From Sphingobacterium sp. lm-10 (GTDB lineage: Bacteria > Bacteroidota > Bacteroidia > Sphingobacteriales > Sphingobacteriaceae): a stretch of 64,000 bases of DNA. Location of the stretch: contig NZ_JAMJWC010000001.1 in the NCBI RefSeq assembly GCF_023554555.1, positions 930,001-994,000 on the forward strand, written 5' to 3'. Under the pieces are notes generated by a model that worked only from the letters and a program-made list of their open reading frames with translations, was not told the origin of the DNA and made no database searches. This document shows, piece by piece, positions 54,593 to 64,000 of the stretch; the stretch's first letter is position 1; every line of letters starts with the position of its first letter. Made by a program: the position numbers and the translations under genes.

Positions 54593-55495
54593 TTATTCTT
54601 GAAAATAGGTTTTGAATTTTTGCGACTCGGTATCATATACAATAGCGAGCACCACATCATCTGCCGTCAGGATCACACCATCTCTGGGCGCTGGCACAAA
54701 TTCGCTGGTATTGAGGTAGATCTTTGCTTTTTCTCGAAAAGAGCGAATTCGCATCTTGTCGGTATAGTTTTCGGCAAAAGCAACGTACGGCTGGTGAGTC
54801 ACTTTATTGGAACAAAATATCAATAAGCGACTGATCTGCTTTTCATTATTATCTACTATCACGGCGACATCCTGTATGCCATCTTCGTCAAAATCCCCTA
54901 AAGCGACGGAAGACTTAGAGCGAGCTTCATTCTGCGTGAGGCTATAGGAATTGCCGTCGCTATACTGGTCATCCAATAGGATTTTTTTGACACCAGATGG
55001 CAATGTGGTAAATGGCGCCAAAGAGAAATTGGTTCTATACCTATCGAATCGATATTCCTCAATCAACAGATCGGCATTCAGTCGGAAAGTCGATTGGCTG
55101 CTATGATCCACATCTGGTCGAGCAAGCACTACCTTATACGCTTCTTTGGATTGCTCGTCATCCACCCACACCTTGTCACCGAACTTAAGATCCCGATCTA
55201 CTAAATCGCTGGTGTGCCCAATTATTCGGTAAGCAGTCCAAGGCCCATTGTCCCCATCCCATGCTATGGGTAAGCGAGAAGGCACAGAATCCTGATGGTG
55301 CAACTCTTCCAGCACTTTTGTTTTTGCGCTATCCGCTACGGTTGTCGAATCGGCAACTGTAGGCTTTGGCATGGCTGTTTTATTTGATTGGCTGAATGTA
55401 TACAGACCAAATGCTACTCCAGCAATCACCACGCATGCGATAATGCCGTAGATCATCCCATTGGATATTCGCTTATTTTCCGTTCCTCTATTCAT
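54593..55495 (-). CDS. Membrane-anchored protein with FG-GAP-like repeat, 300 aa
   Basis: An N-terminal anchor (about 14-35, MIYGIIACVVIAGVAFGLYT) and a periplasmic part with a Ca-binding-like repeat VALGDFDEDGIQDVAVIVDN (about 195-215). The remainder is unrecognised. 2 bp after the TPR gene and 6 bp before the next, so co-transcribed. A binding/structural role is likely. Confidence 0.68.
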   Translation of the reverse strand: MNRGTENKRISNGMIYGIIACVVIAGVAFGLYTFSQSNKTAMPKPTVADSTTVADSAKTKVLEELHHQDSVPSRLPIAWDGDNGPWTAYRIIGHTSDLVDRDLKFGDKVWVDDEQSKEAYKVVLARPDVDHSSQSTFRLNADLLIEEYRFDRYRTNFSLAPFTTLPSGVKKILLDDQYSDGNSYSLTQNEARSKSSVALGDFDEDGIQDVAVIVDNNEKQISRLLIFCSNKVTHQPYVAFAENYTDKMRIRSFREKAKIYLNTSEFVPAPRDGVILTADDVVLAIVYDTESQKFKTYFQE

Positions 55496-55497
55496 CG

Positions 55498-56817
55498 TTA
55501 GTTGTTTTCGGTTAGCAGCTGTTTCATCCCCAGATCATCTATGATCTTATCTCTTAAATCAGGATTGGGTAGCCTTTCGATGAATTTCATCTGTATGGGC
55601 GCTAATCTCTTTTTGTCCTCATCATGACGATAATTGCTACGAAAAGCCAAAAGCAGACCTTCGATCAGATTTTCGACCCTTGGGATCGCTACAAATTCTT
55701 CGAAACTATAGGTTTTATCCGCTTCAAAAAATCCATCAAACAGGCGCAGCAACTCCTGAATTTTACCGGAGTCTTGCTTGTGCTCGCTCTTTACAGCATC
55801 TTGGAGATACAACTGCAGCGCAGAAAAAAACTGAATCTGTCGAAATTCCAATTCAATTTCCCCAACATCATCTTTTAGATAATCAGTGCTTAGTGCATAC
55901 GTCTCCTCAAAAGCGTCGAGCGCATAAAAGCTAAATAAGAGGTCGTCATACTTATTGGCTTCCTTTATCCATGAACGATAGAGTCGTTTAGACAATTCGG
56001 GACGGAGTTGGTAGGTTTTACAGATATTTTTTGGTGCAGTGAAGAAAGCAAGCATATCTTGTCGATAAAACACCATCGGATGCGCCTGTTGCGCATCCAC
56101 AATCTGCTGCATGATTTGTCCTTGTTCGTCTTCGTCCGTACTTTGCGCCAATAGATACAAGCAGGAATAGAGGTAAAAGTTGCGATCGTCTTTTATGATA
56201 AGCGGCACCGTATCATCGCTAGGATCATAGCGGTCGAAAAAGGTTTTGTAATGCTTTATCGCTGTCCTATATTCTTGTTTTTGATAATAGGATCTCCCGT
56301 ACAAGGTTTGGAAAGCATTGTGCAATGTCGTGGGATCCGCCTCGTTCATGAGTTTGAGGCAGTCGTCGTATCGCGCGATATTTTGCGCCATAGAAGCCGC
56401 ATTCCACAACCTTTCTTTATCCATATAATACGCCTTGACTGCATGTTCAAATGCTTGCTCGTCCTCATCTAAGTTGGAATAGGCTGCCGATAAATTGGAA
56501 TGGTATAGCGCCAGCGTTTCCTTGTCGTCTACGTTAGCATACAAGGTGGCCAACCTGAATTTTTCTTTGGCGAGCTGGAATTCCTGTTGTAGATAATAGC
56601 ACAATCCACATTGCGACAGCAGGTATGCATTGTTGTAATCTTTTTCTAATAGTTCTTCATAAAGCTGTGCCGCACGTGCATATTCCTCATCCTGATAATG
56701 GATCATCGCTTGGCTGGTCTTTTCTTCTACAAGATGATCTTGCGCATTAGTCCATAAAGGCAAAACCAGACAACAAAGTATCCAGAAAGATTTTGCTATA
56801 CCGTATACATTACTCAT
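55498..56817 (-). CDS. Secreted TPR-repeat protein
   Basis: A 439-aa protein from ATG 56817 (MSNVYGIAKSFWILC) with a signal peptide ending TNAQD. TPR repeats occupy about 25-180 (ARAAQLYEELLEKDYNNAYL, AKEKFRLATLYANVDDKETL). The C-terminal half is helical and unrecognised. TPR proteins act as scaffolds. The frame is open upstream to 56982 but that part overlaps the preceding gene and lacks a signal. Confidence 0.78.
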   Translation of the reverse strand: MSNVYGIAKSFWILCCLVLPLWTNAQDHLVEEKTSQAMIHYQDEEYARAAQLYEELLEKDYNNAYLLSQCGLCYYLQQEFQLAKEKFRLATLYANVDDKETLALYHSNLSAAYSNLDEDEQAFEHAVKAYYMDKERLWNAASMAQNIARYDDCLKLMNEADPTTLHNAFQTLYGRSYYQKQEYRTAIKHYKTFFDRYDPSDDTVPLIIKDDRNFYLYSCLYLLAQSTDEDEQGQIMQQIVDAQQAHPMVFYRQDMLAFFTAPKNICKTYQLRPELSKRLYRSWIKEANKYDDLLFSFYALDAFEETYALSTDYLKDDVGEIELEFRQIQFFSALQLYLQDAVKSEHKQDSGKIQELLRLFDGFFEADKTYSFEEFVAIPRVENLIEGLLLAFRSNYRHDEDKKRLAPIQMKFIERLPNPDLRDKIIDDLGMKQLLTENN

Positions 56818-56926
56818 GGCTATTTCTATTATGTTGAGTCGAAATTTAAGCGATAAACCATAATCTTCTATTTCCTGTTTACGATTCGCATCTAGGCGTT
56901 TACAATTAGCGCTGCAAGGATCGTAT

Positions 56927-57631
56927 TTATTGACAATACAAGAGATCGCCGGTATGAAACTGGCCGATAACCTGTTCAGCATACTTCGCCTGTATAATGT
57001 AAAAGAGCTCCCGATAATGTGGATGTTTTTCCCCTGCTTGCAACGTGTTATTTTCTTTTTCTTTCATCACGACGAGCGTACTCTCCTCATTGTCGTACAG
57101 CGGCACATATTTCAAGACCCTATCCTTCAATGCCCAAGTATACACCTCAAAAGAATCCATAAACTCGCCTTCCGATTTTTCGGCCGTACCGTGTTCTTTG
57201 TTTAACAATTGTATAAATTGATCGCTCTGCTGCTGCGTGAGATCGGAAGCGATGGCGTTAAACACCATCATGTCTTCTTCCAGACTCACCACCATATTGA
57301 AGGTGTTGAATACAAAGTCGCCGTATGTCGCTATCTCATCGCTGCTTCTAGAGGAGAATTGTCGATATTCTACCCACAGCGGCTTTCCCTCGTCGGTGTA
57401 ATCATTCTCTCGGCTAATGAACTTTTGCAGTGCGGTGTTTTTCACATTGTACATTTCCGAATAGGTATTGTCTTTCGTATCGGCAGGCAATAATATGCTT
57501 ACCTAAGTCGAAAAATCAAAGTTGTCCAAAAATAATACCGACGTCGCTAAAGATTTCGGCTGCCCGATGCAGCTATTCATGATAAGTAGTGCCACTAGTG
57601 AACTGAAGATTATTATTTGAGTAGATTTCAT
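56927..57631 (-). pseudogene. Lipoprotein gene interrupted by an in-frame TAG
   Basis: Reading left from ATG 57631 gives a clear lipoprotein signal (MKSTQIIIFSSLVALLIMNS, then Cys21) and 42 codons, until TAG at 57503-57505. The same frame then continues for 192 codons (VSILLPADTKDNTYSEMYNV onward, LEEDMMVFNAIASDLTQQQS, ending LLYCQ). A single base change (AAG to TAG would fit) has therefore broken the gene, or the position is a sequencing error or suppressed codon. The C-terminal part could only be restarted at a TTG (57490) without signal. Confidence 0.85.
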
Positions 57632-57930
57632 ATATGCTTTACTCCTGTCGGTTTTGATGTTATTATGAATGATTAAATTAAAGCTAATTGATCAATATCA
57701 CGCAGCGCATTTACAATTCGCTGTTGCCCATTTATGAACTGCTGTACAAAGCAGCACCAAGACGAATCGTAAATCACTTCTTGTAAATAATAAATCGTTG
57801 GATACGGTCATCGTGGTAAATGTTACATTTGGGAAAGCGAATGGTATGTAAATGATGCGGCGTACACTTTTCGGATTGCATTAGCCTTTATCAATTTTAT
57901 CTGTTTATACTTCCTTAATAAAACAACACG

Positions 57931-58965
57931 ATGAGAACACTAATTATGCTTACACTCGTACTTACTTCCACCATAGCCTTACAATCCTGTGCGCAGGAAA
58001 GTGAATCCTTTTGGCGTATCAAGAGCATCCATAGAGAAGACGGTGAACCATTCCTCGGACTGACCGCAATGTCCATGGAGGAGATAGCAGATTATAACTT
58101 TCACTTCGTGAAACGCAATGATAGCCTATATTTTGAATGGCCTGAAAAATTCGCTATCGGCTTGAACGATTTTAAGCAACTAAGCCAGCTGCAGATTACG
58201 GGCAAGGATTATTATGAGATGTACGATCATCACTTCCAGGGAAATAGCTTTCTCATCAAATTCGTAGATAACGCAACCAATTCTAAATCAAAAAACACGA
58301 TAATGGAATTTGAAAAGATAGATCAGGAAGCCTACAAAAAAGACTTGGAAGAGGCTATTGCATATCGAAAAACTATTGCAGATAAAATAGAAGCCTACAA
58401 ACAAACCTTGGCGAAGGATTCGCCCATCGTGTTGGAGCCGATGAAAAAACTGGCTACAAAGGTCGATACCATATTTGACGATACGTATGATAGCGACATC
58501 GTGCTGCGTATACCCGAAAAAATAGCGTTATGGGAATCCGGCGATCTTAAGAATGAAAAATTTGGTCCCATAAAAATTGGCACCTTCAAAGATCATTCGA
58601 AAATTTACGATATAGAGCATGCGGAGGATTATGGCCTGAAACAGCTGACGCTTTGGCTCTCTACCGACCCGACTCCTTTTGATCTGGAAAGTTTTGTGGC
58701 AGAAAATACCCAACTCGTGGTGGTCAAAAAGGAGAAAGACGCGATAGTAGGCTATACCATCAGTTACGACTTTGAAGAAGACAAGCCCTTCGTCCAATCT
58801 TTCGTCACCCTAAAGTATTACCTGGTCGGCAAGACTCATGTATTTATTTACGGAGATGTCTCTGCTTCGCAAATGCAAAATGCCTCAGATATAGCAGAAA
58901 TGAACAAAATCCTTAATTTCAATTACCTGATCTCGGAGCATATGACAGTAGAGCCAAATCCGTAA
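57931..58965 (+). CDS. Lipoprotein of unknown function, 344 aa
   Basis: Lipobox signal (TLVLTSTIALQSCAQE, Cys20). The mature part is mostly beta/alpha mixed with a helical segment at about 130-160 (QEAYKKDLEEAIAYRKTIAD) and FVTLKYYLVGKTHVFIYGDV near the C-terminus. No family recognised. It is alone on the + strand among leftward genes, followed by a strong terminator. Confidence 0.75.
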   Translation: MRTLIMLTLVLTSTIALQSCAQESESFWRIKSIHREDGEPFLGLTAMSMEEIADYNFHFVKRNDSLYFEWPEKFAIGLNDFKQLSQLQITGKDYYEMYDHHFQGNSFLIKFVDNATNSKSKNTIMEFEKIDQEAYKKDLEEAIAYRKTIADKIEAYKQTLAKDSPIVLEPMKKLATKVDTIFDDTYDSDIVLRIPEKIALWESGDLKNEKFGPIKIGTFKDHSKIYDIEHAEDYGLKQLTLWLSTDPTPFDLESFVAENTQLVVVKKEKDAIVGYTISYDFEEDKPFVQSFVTLKYYLVGKTHVFIYGDVSASQMQNASDIAEMNKILNFNYLISEHMTVEPNP

Positions 58966-59017
58966 AACAAGTCCTTACCATCGCCGAAAAGCATCTTTTA
59001 GATAATAACTTTACCGT

Positions 59018-59054
59018 AAAGGCGATTAGTCCTGTAGAAGAACTAATCGCCTTT
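59018..59054 (+). terminator. Terminator of the 57931 lipoprotein gene
   Basis: A 13-bp perfect stem AAAGGCGATTAGT / ACTAATCGCCTTT (59018-59030, 59042-59054), beginning 53 bp after the stop codon. The T-run is short (CTTT), so strength is moderate. Confidence 0.75.
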
Positions 59055-59083
59055 AAACCTGCAAACAGCAATACGTTGAACAG

Positions 59084-59121
59084 GATGAGCACCCAAGGGT
59101 TCGATTCTGGAAGGCTCAGGC
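59084..59121 (+). repeat. 38-bp dispersed repeat, copy 2
   Basis: 36 of 38 positions match 43969-44006. It begins 30 bp after the terminator above. Confidence 0.7.
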
Positions 59122-59347
59122 TACCGTGCGGGAATTGGGCTGTTCTAAAAAACTTGTTTTTCAAAAAATCAGCCTTTCACTCGTCACGAAATCATATACT
59201 GATCTTTTCCATTATGGCTTTCCTTTAATAGAGCTATAAACAGGTCGAAAATTTACAAAAACGCTGTTCGATAATATCTTTATAATTTGATTGTAGGATT
59301 CTGAGAAATGTGGGCGTCTGATCCAATAATAATCAAGTTTTCCTGAG

Positions 59348-59599
59348 TTAGCTCCTATTCTGTATTCTGGTATCACTAATTGCCCTTATCACATCCAGAA
59401 GATCTCCGTTGTTTTTGATCCAATCACTAACCGCTGCAAATAGCATGCTACCCCTAACAAGAAAGTCTTCATCGGGCACATCAATCTCCTGCAGAAGTAA
59501 TCCCTCAAGCAAAGTGACATGATCGGGTTTCCAAGTTCTTAACTCCGCTTTAGTATTCAGGTAGTGCTTAATTAGATTTTCCTTTTTTCTGAACAACAT
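59348..59599 (-). CDS. Small conserved protein downstream of SusD (copy 2)
   Basis: An 83-aa protein (MLFRKKENLIKHYLNTKAEL) paralogous to that at 13890-14147, with the shared DVPDEDFL block and the same place, 15 bp after a SusD gene. Two independent occurrences support it as a real gene of this SusC/SusD type. Function unknown. Confidence 0.72.
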   Translation of the reverse strand: MLFRKKENLIKHYLNTKAELRTWKPDHVTLLEGLLLQEIDVPDEDFLVRGSMLFAAVSDWIKNNGDLLDVIRAISDTRIQNRS

Positions 59600-59614
59600 A
59601 GCTGCTGAATTTGC

Positions 59615-61042
59615 TTAGCGCGGATTCTGCTGAATATTCGATAGCGCAATCACTTCCTCTGGAATGGCAATGGCATAACGCGGATCATTTGGCGGTAGTC
59701 GGTAACGCTGACCATCGGTAACTCTTTCCAGCGTGATTCCTGCTCCATCCCGATTATACCTTTTTATATCCGGCCATCTCAGCGCGCGCATCACCAACTC
59801 TTTACGACGTTCCTCTCTGATAATAGCTAGTGCAGTATTTCTATCGCTAAACGTGTACGGTGTAAAATTTGCCCTCTGGTAACGCGTGACTAAAAGCTGA
59901 TTTAGTGCTTCGGCTGCGCCGCCAATATCTCCCTGTTGCGCCTTGCATTCTGCAACCATTAGTAGTATCTCGGCTGCGCTTATCCCGTTAGTTACATTCA
60001 TCGCCCCGGTATGGCCACCTCGGAAGAAGTACGTACCATCCGGGTTTGCCCCGTAATAGATGCGCTTTCGCAGATCGTGCGCGGTGTAGCTATCATATAA
60101 CTCGGGTACTATCTTGGCAACGCTTATACTCAGCGCGCCGCCATAGAGCGTATTGCTCCATAGCAGTAGTTCCTCACTACTATTGGTGGTTACAGGAATG
60201 GGATAAAGCGGTGCTTCGCTGAGGGTATTGAAATCAATCAGCCTCAAACTCGATAAATCAATTTCATTCAGGCGATCAAGGGCTGAGCTATAATCGCCCA
60301 TGTACAAATACGTCCTAGCTAACATCGCTAGCGCCACGGTTTTTGTGGGCGCTGTCTTTCCCGGTTGAAGCTCTGGCAAAAGTGTAATAGAAAGTGCTAA
60401 ATCGTCGATGATCTGCTGGTAGGTTTGCTCCAGCGTGGCGCGCTGGGATGGGACATTGGGGTCTGGATCAAGCTTGAGTACCATGCCCAGCTCTTGCTGA
60501 GACGTGCTCGTGTTATAGGCTACGCACCAAGTCTGCGCAGCATCCAAAAAGCGGCTTGCCCGCACATATAGAGCATGACCGCGCACCTGATCGGCCTGCA
60601 CCCCACTCAGATTCTGCTCCTCCATACCCTGAAGTACCAGATTGCAAATGTTTACCGCATAGTAGCAGTTGTACCACTCATCGCCACCAGAGCTCTGCGG
60701 CCGTGCCACAAAGTCTGCTTGCCAGGTGTATAGTCTGCGGTCACTTTCATATCCTAACCCTCCCACATCGGCATCACTTAAATAGAAGTCTGCCGCGCTC
60801 ACTTCTCCCGCTGCCGTGTAGTCATTGTTGATATTTCCGAAGTTGTCCAGCATGGCCTGAAAGTCTGCCACGGTCGTTGGTACAGATAACCGCTGATCCG
60901 CCCTTTGTTCCAGAAAGCTATTGCACGCTGAGCACAGCGTGATGATTAAGACCAGCAGGACTTTCGCATGCAAGATCTGTTTTGACCATCTTGCAAATAA
61001 TCCAGTTCGTCTATTTCTATATGGTTTGCTTTGTAATTCCAT
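59615..61042 (-). CDS. RagB/SusD family outer-membrane lipoprotein (locus 2)
   Basis: A 475-aa SusD-type protein. Lipobox region LVLIITLCSACNSFL, TPR-like helices and the C-terminal block RREERRKELVMRALRWPDIKRYN in part (ERRKELVMRALRWPDIKRYN). Closely similar to the SusD at 14173 over its length, for example VVDFQAMLDNFG against TVADFQAMLDNFG. Operon with SusC, 13 bp upstream. Ligand unknown. Confidence 0.95.
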   Translation of the reverse strand: MELQSKPYRNRRTGLFARWSKQILHAKVLLVLIITLCSACNSFLEQRADQRLSVPTTVADFQAMLDNFGNINNDYTAAGEVSAADFYLSDADVGGLGYESDRRLYTWQADFVARPQSSGGDEWYNCYYAVNICNLVLQGMEEQNLSGVQADQVRGHALYVRASRFLDAAQTWCVAYNTSTSQQELGMVLKLDPDPNVPSQRATLEQTYQQIIDDLALSITLLPELQPGKTAPTKTVALAMLARTYLYMGDYSSALDRLNEIDLSSLRLIDFNTLSEAPLYPIPVTTNSSEELLLWSNTLYGGALSISVAKIVPELYDSYTAHDLRKRIYYGANPDGTYFFRGGHTGAMNVTNGISAAEILLMVAECKAQQGDIGGAAEALNQLLVTRYQRANFTPYTFSDRNTALAIIREERRKELVMRALRWPDIKRYNRDGAGITLERVTDGQRYRLPPNDPRYAIAIPEEVIALSNIQQNPR

Positions 61043-61055
61043 CGTTATAGTAAGT

Positions 61056-64000
61056 TTAAAAGTTTGCCCGCATCCCTATGGTGTAGCCTGCTGGCCGCAC
61101 TAATCGCGTGCCGGTCGTATTATTAAAGTCCGGATCGATACCCTGCTTGTTTGCTCGCCAGAGCAGTCCTAGATTATTGGCATTCAAGTACACCAATATT
61201 TGCTGCCGCTTTCCGGCAACCTGCAGGGGCAAACCGTAGCTCAGATTGATGTACTGCAAGCGGATATGATCTCCGCGCTCTACTAGTGCGGCGGATCCGG
61301 CGTAGAAGTTATCCCGCTGGGAGTCCGTGGAGTACATATTAGCAGGAATATCTGTGATGTCCTCATCACCGGGCTGTTGCCAGCGATTGCCATAATCGCT
61401 ATGGCCACGCCAGCTATTCATCAGGTTGGTATAATGGATCGATCCTCTGCGAAACCAGTAACCCAGCTTATAGGAGATACCTACCTGCAGGCTAATATTT
61501 TTGTAAGAAAAGGAGTTTATGAAAGAGCCAAAACTGGTCGGAATCGACGAGCCGAAAAACTCCAGCTCTTCCAGCGTTGTTCCCGCGCCAATAATCGTCC
61601 GATAATCCGTACTAACTTCTCCATCGAGGTATCCTTGTGCGGCTCCGTTTTGGGAATCCAGGCCTGCCCATGGGTAGGCAAATACGGCATAAACGGGTCT
61701 GCCTGCCACGCCAGAGATGGGTACGTTGCCCGGATTGACATACTGGTTAGCTAGGGTACGATTGATGAGGTACTCCTCAATCTGATCTTTAAAGAAACTA
61801 TAGTTCAGTATGCTTGACCATTCCAAACCGCCGCAGCTGATATTGATCGTTTTTAATTCCACATCTACTCCACTGCCCGACATGCTAGCGACATTACGCA
61901 GTGTGTATGGCGGAATGCCGGTCGTGTAGTCTAGTGGCGCAGCACCAAACAGATCACTGCCCTTTTTTCTAAAATACTCCACGCTAGCCACGATACGGTT
62001 GTCCAGCATACGCACATCAGCCGCCAGATTGATCATATTGGAAGTCTCCCAGCGCAGCGAGGGATTATAATAATTATTGACTACGGCCACCGGTCTGCCC
62101 GTGTAGTTGGAATTACCGGGCAAATAGCGAATGGTATTGACCGCCACCATCGCAGGATCAATATTACCGCTAAAGCCGTAAGTAGCTCTGAGGTTTAAGT
62201 AACTAATTAAATCCGATTGGAAAAAAGATTCCTCGGAAATTTTCCAGGCGCCGCCCACCGACCAAAACGGATTCCACTGGTCGTTCGTGTTTAATCCAAA
62301 CAGGTTACTGGCATCCCGGCGCACGCTGCCCGAGAGCGTATACCTGTCGCGGTAGGTGTAGGCTGCATTACCATACTGCGACAAAAAGTGCGTGTGGGTA
62401 GCTGATACAAATTGGTTGTTGGGGATAAAGCTACTACCCGAGACAAAACCAGGGTAACTGCGCGTGAAGTCAACCAGTCCGCTGGTCATATCATCCGGGT
62501 TATACCCATAAAGGCGATGCTGGTCGGCCTGCCGGACAACCGAGCGCATTTCCAGCCCTACAATTCCGCTGATATGGTGCGCTTCACCAAAACTGCGATC
62601 ATAGCCAAGCTGGCCTCGCACATTGTTGCTGCGGAGCATGCCGCTGGATAGATCATGGATGCCTCCCCTGGGTACGGGATAGCTAGCCTGACCCTGATTA
62701 TTGATTTGGGTGTAGCGGTTCACAAAGTCGCGCGCCATATAGCTTTGCGGATCTGCGAGCGTACTGCCGCTATCGTACTGCCGCTCGAACTGATAGTTGA
62801 CCGAAGCTTTCAGCCCCGGCAGGATATCATAATCAAGTGCCGCGGTAGCTAGGATATTGGACGCGCGGCTAGCACTCGTTTGGTGCTGCCAGTTGGTTAG
62901 CGGATAGTAGTTCCAATCTTGCAGCAGCCCCTGCCCGGCCGAATTGATAAAGCTATTGTTCCAGGTGTTAAATACCGGTATTGGCCGACCATATTTGTCT
63001 GCAATTTCCATATAAGGAACAAACACACCGCCGTTCATCGAGATATCATTATAGCCCAGTCTGCCCGAACGGGTGCCCGACTCGGTGTAATAGATGCCGG
63101 TACGTAGCGATAAGGCTTTGATTGGTCTATAGGTATTTTCAAATCGTAGGTTCATCCTTCTATACCCTTCTCCTAAGTTGTCAAAATTACGGTCATAGCC
63201 TGCTGCCGAAGACCAAGACAGTTTTTCAGATCCTCCTTGAAGTCCTAAATAGTACTGCTGGTTTACTCCAGCTCGATACATATGCTGGTTCAGCTGATCG
63301 CGCGCGTCTATGCCGCGCAGCCGCTGTAATTCGGCATCTACCTGCTCCGCGTCCATCGATCCCTCGCGCAGTTTGCTGAGCATATCTACCACCGGAGAGA
63401 GCACCTGTCTCGCTGCCGAAGCGATGCGGCTATTGTAAAACCCCCGATTAAAGAGTTCTACTTCCATATCGATGTAGTCTGCGCTAGACATCTGCCGGAT
63501 GTAACCCAGATCCGGTTTGGAGGTGATGGTCACATGGCTATTAAATTCTATAGAAATAGGTCTATCAAACGATCCCTTTTTTGTGGTGATCACAATAACC
63601 CCATTAGCCGCTCTAGCTCCCCAGATGCTCGAGGCTGCCGCGTCTTTTAATACCGTGATGCTCTCGACAATATTGGGGTTGATGTTTTGGATGTCGCCCT
63701 CATAAGGAAAGTTGTCCACCACAATGAGCGGATCGCGGGGTCCCTGAATGGTGGATAGTCCTCGTACCATCAGTCTTGGCGTAGTCAGGCTGTTATCGGT
63801 CGTAATGCTGCTAGCGATAGCGGGCAACCGGGAGATAATATCCGGACCAACCTGCTGATTAAAGAGATCTTTATCAACCATGGAAAAAGAACCGGTCGCG
63901 CGCTCGCGTGGGAGCTGCTGATAGCCTGTAGAGACGATGGTGACCGAGTCGACCGAACGCAGCTCGGTTTCTAATTGTACCGTTAACGTATCTCTGGCCG
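61056..64000 (-). CDS. SusC/RagA family TonB-linked outer-membrane protein (locus 2, partial)
   Basis: The reading frame runs from its stop at 61056 to the window edge, so the N-terminus (signal peptide and most of the regulatory domain) is missing. Visible parts are the plug hallmark LMVRGLSTIQGP, AAASSIWGARAANGVIVITT and the barrel end YTIGMRANF. The sequence upstream of the internal Met at 63881 reads in frame (SVTIVSTGYQQLPRERATGS), so that Met is not the start. It is a close paralogue of the SusC at 15642. Confidence 0.95.
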   Translation of the reverse strand, partial: ARDTLTVQLETELRSVDSVTIVSTGYQQLPRERATGSFSMVDKDLFNQQVGPDIISRLPAIASSITTDNSLTTPRLMVRGLSTIQGPRDPLIVVDNFPYEGDIQNINPNIVESITVLKDAAASSIWGARAANGVIVITTKKGSFDRPISIEFNSHVTITSKPDLGYIRQMSSADYIDMEVELFNRGFYNSRIASAARQVLSPVVDMLSKLREGSMDAEQVDAELQRLRGIDARDQLNQHMYRAGVNQQYYLGLQGGSEKLSWSSAAGYDRNFDNLGEGYRRMNLRFENTYRPIKALSLRTGIYYTESGTRSGRLGYNDISMNGGVFVPYMEIADKYGRPIPVFNTWNNSFINSAGQGLLQDWNYYPLTNWQHQTSASRASNILATAALDYDILPGLKASVNYQFERQYDSGSTLADPQSYMARDFVNRYTQINNQGQASYPVPRGGIHDLSSGMLRSNNVRGQLGYDRSFGEAHHISGIVGLEMRSVVRQADQHRLYGYNPDDMTSGLVDFTRSYPGFVSGSSFIPNNQFVSATHTHFLSQYGNAAYTYRDRYTLSGSVRRDASNLFGLNTNDQWNPFWSVGGAWKISEESFFQSDLISYLNLRATYGFSGNIDPAMVAVNTIRYLPGNSNYTGRPVAVVNNYYNPSLRWETSNMINLAADVRMLDNRIVASVEYFRKKGSDLFGAAPLDYTTGIPPYTLRNVASMSGSGVDVELKTINISCGGLEWSSILNYSFFKDQIEEYLINRTLANQYVNPGNVPISGVAGRPVYAVFAYPWAGLDSQNGAAQGYLDGEVSTDYRTIIGAGTTLEELEFFGSSIPTSFGSFINSFSYKNISLQVGISYKLGYWFRRGSIHYTNLMNSWRGHSDYGNRWQQPGDEDITDIPANMYSTDSQRDNFYAGSAALVERGDHIRLQYINLSYGLPLQVAGKRQQILVYLNANNLGLLWRANKQGIDPDFNNTTGTRLVRPAGYTIGMRANF

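Noticed and set aside
1..64000. CRISPR array
   Set aside because: No run of regularly spaced repeats of 25-40 bp was seen, and no cas gene is present.

Overview
The window comes from a Bacteroidota chromosome, most likely a Sphingobacterium- or Pedobacter-like member of the Sphingobacteriaceae. The evidence is two SusC/SusD outer-membrane loci, promoters of the Bacteroidota type (TTTG, about 19-20 bp, TAnnTTTG), an IntDOT-type tyrosine recombinase with an arm-binding domain, a DUF6520-type small protein, LytS/LytTR regulation and many small lipoproteins. This is a family-level inference from protein style; no 16S rRNA is present.

Layout. (1) 1-6.6 kb is ordinary core chromosome: rpoN, a ZIP metal transporter, GNAT and SRPBCC proteins, an ArsC/Spx-like protein, a secreted M1 peptidase and a secreted carboxypeptidase-regulatory-like protein. 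(2) A tRNA-Lys(UUU) gene at 6653-6725 is the left edge of a genomic island. Its last 15 bases plus two flanking bases (17 bp) recur exactly at 43777-43793 and again at 43911-43927, so about 37 kb is bracketed by att-like repeats. Inside are a tyrosine recombinase with an eroded catalytic box; cargo (SDR oxidoreductase, ferric-reductase-like flavoprotein, Crp-like regulator, a TlpA-SusC-SusD locus); a regulatory module (XRE, winged-helix-like and excisionase-like proteins and a conserved 255-aa protein); and then a defence block at 22.4-43.4 kb. (3) The defence block holds an Abi_2/AbiF-like HEPN gene with its own downstream structured RNA, and a long co-directional operon hsdM-hsdS-(membrane protein)-(DUF2441-like)-(DUF262+DUF1524)-(DUF262)-hsdR-(YgjP-like metallopeptidase)-(PD-D/ExK-like protein). 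It also holds an AAA ATPase + HNH pair resembling Septu, and a solitary 742-aa protein with a zinc ribbon and a PD-(D/E)xK-like motif. No conjugation or relaxase gene was seen. (4) 43.7-45.5 kb is a scar: repeated tRNA 3' ends with terminators, a TonB-C-like secreted protein, a broken copy of the 255-aa gene and the last 30 codons of a second integrase. (5) 45.7-57.6 kb is a one-direction run: a LytS-type sensor kinase and LytTR regulator, then small lipoproteins, membrane proteins, a CHAP-domain hydrolase and a TPR protein. One lipoprotein gene is interrupted by an in-frame TAG. (6) 59.3-64 kb is a second SusC/SusD locus, clearly paralogous to the one inside the island, with its SusC running off the end of the window.

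Most notable observations: the type I restriction operon that carries a two-gene DUF262 (GmrSD-like) module and two further unknown genes between hsdS and hsdR; the Abi/HEPN gene with a promoter-hairpin-terminator RNA unit at its stop codon; the uncharacterised 742-aa putative nuclease; and the layered tRNA-Lys integration site with a probably inactive integrase.
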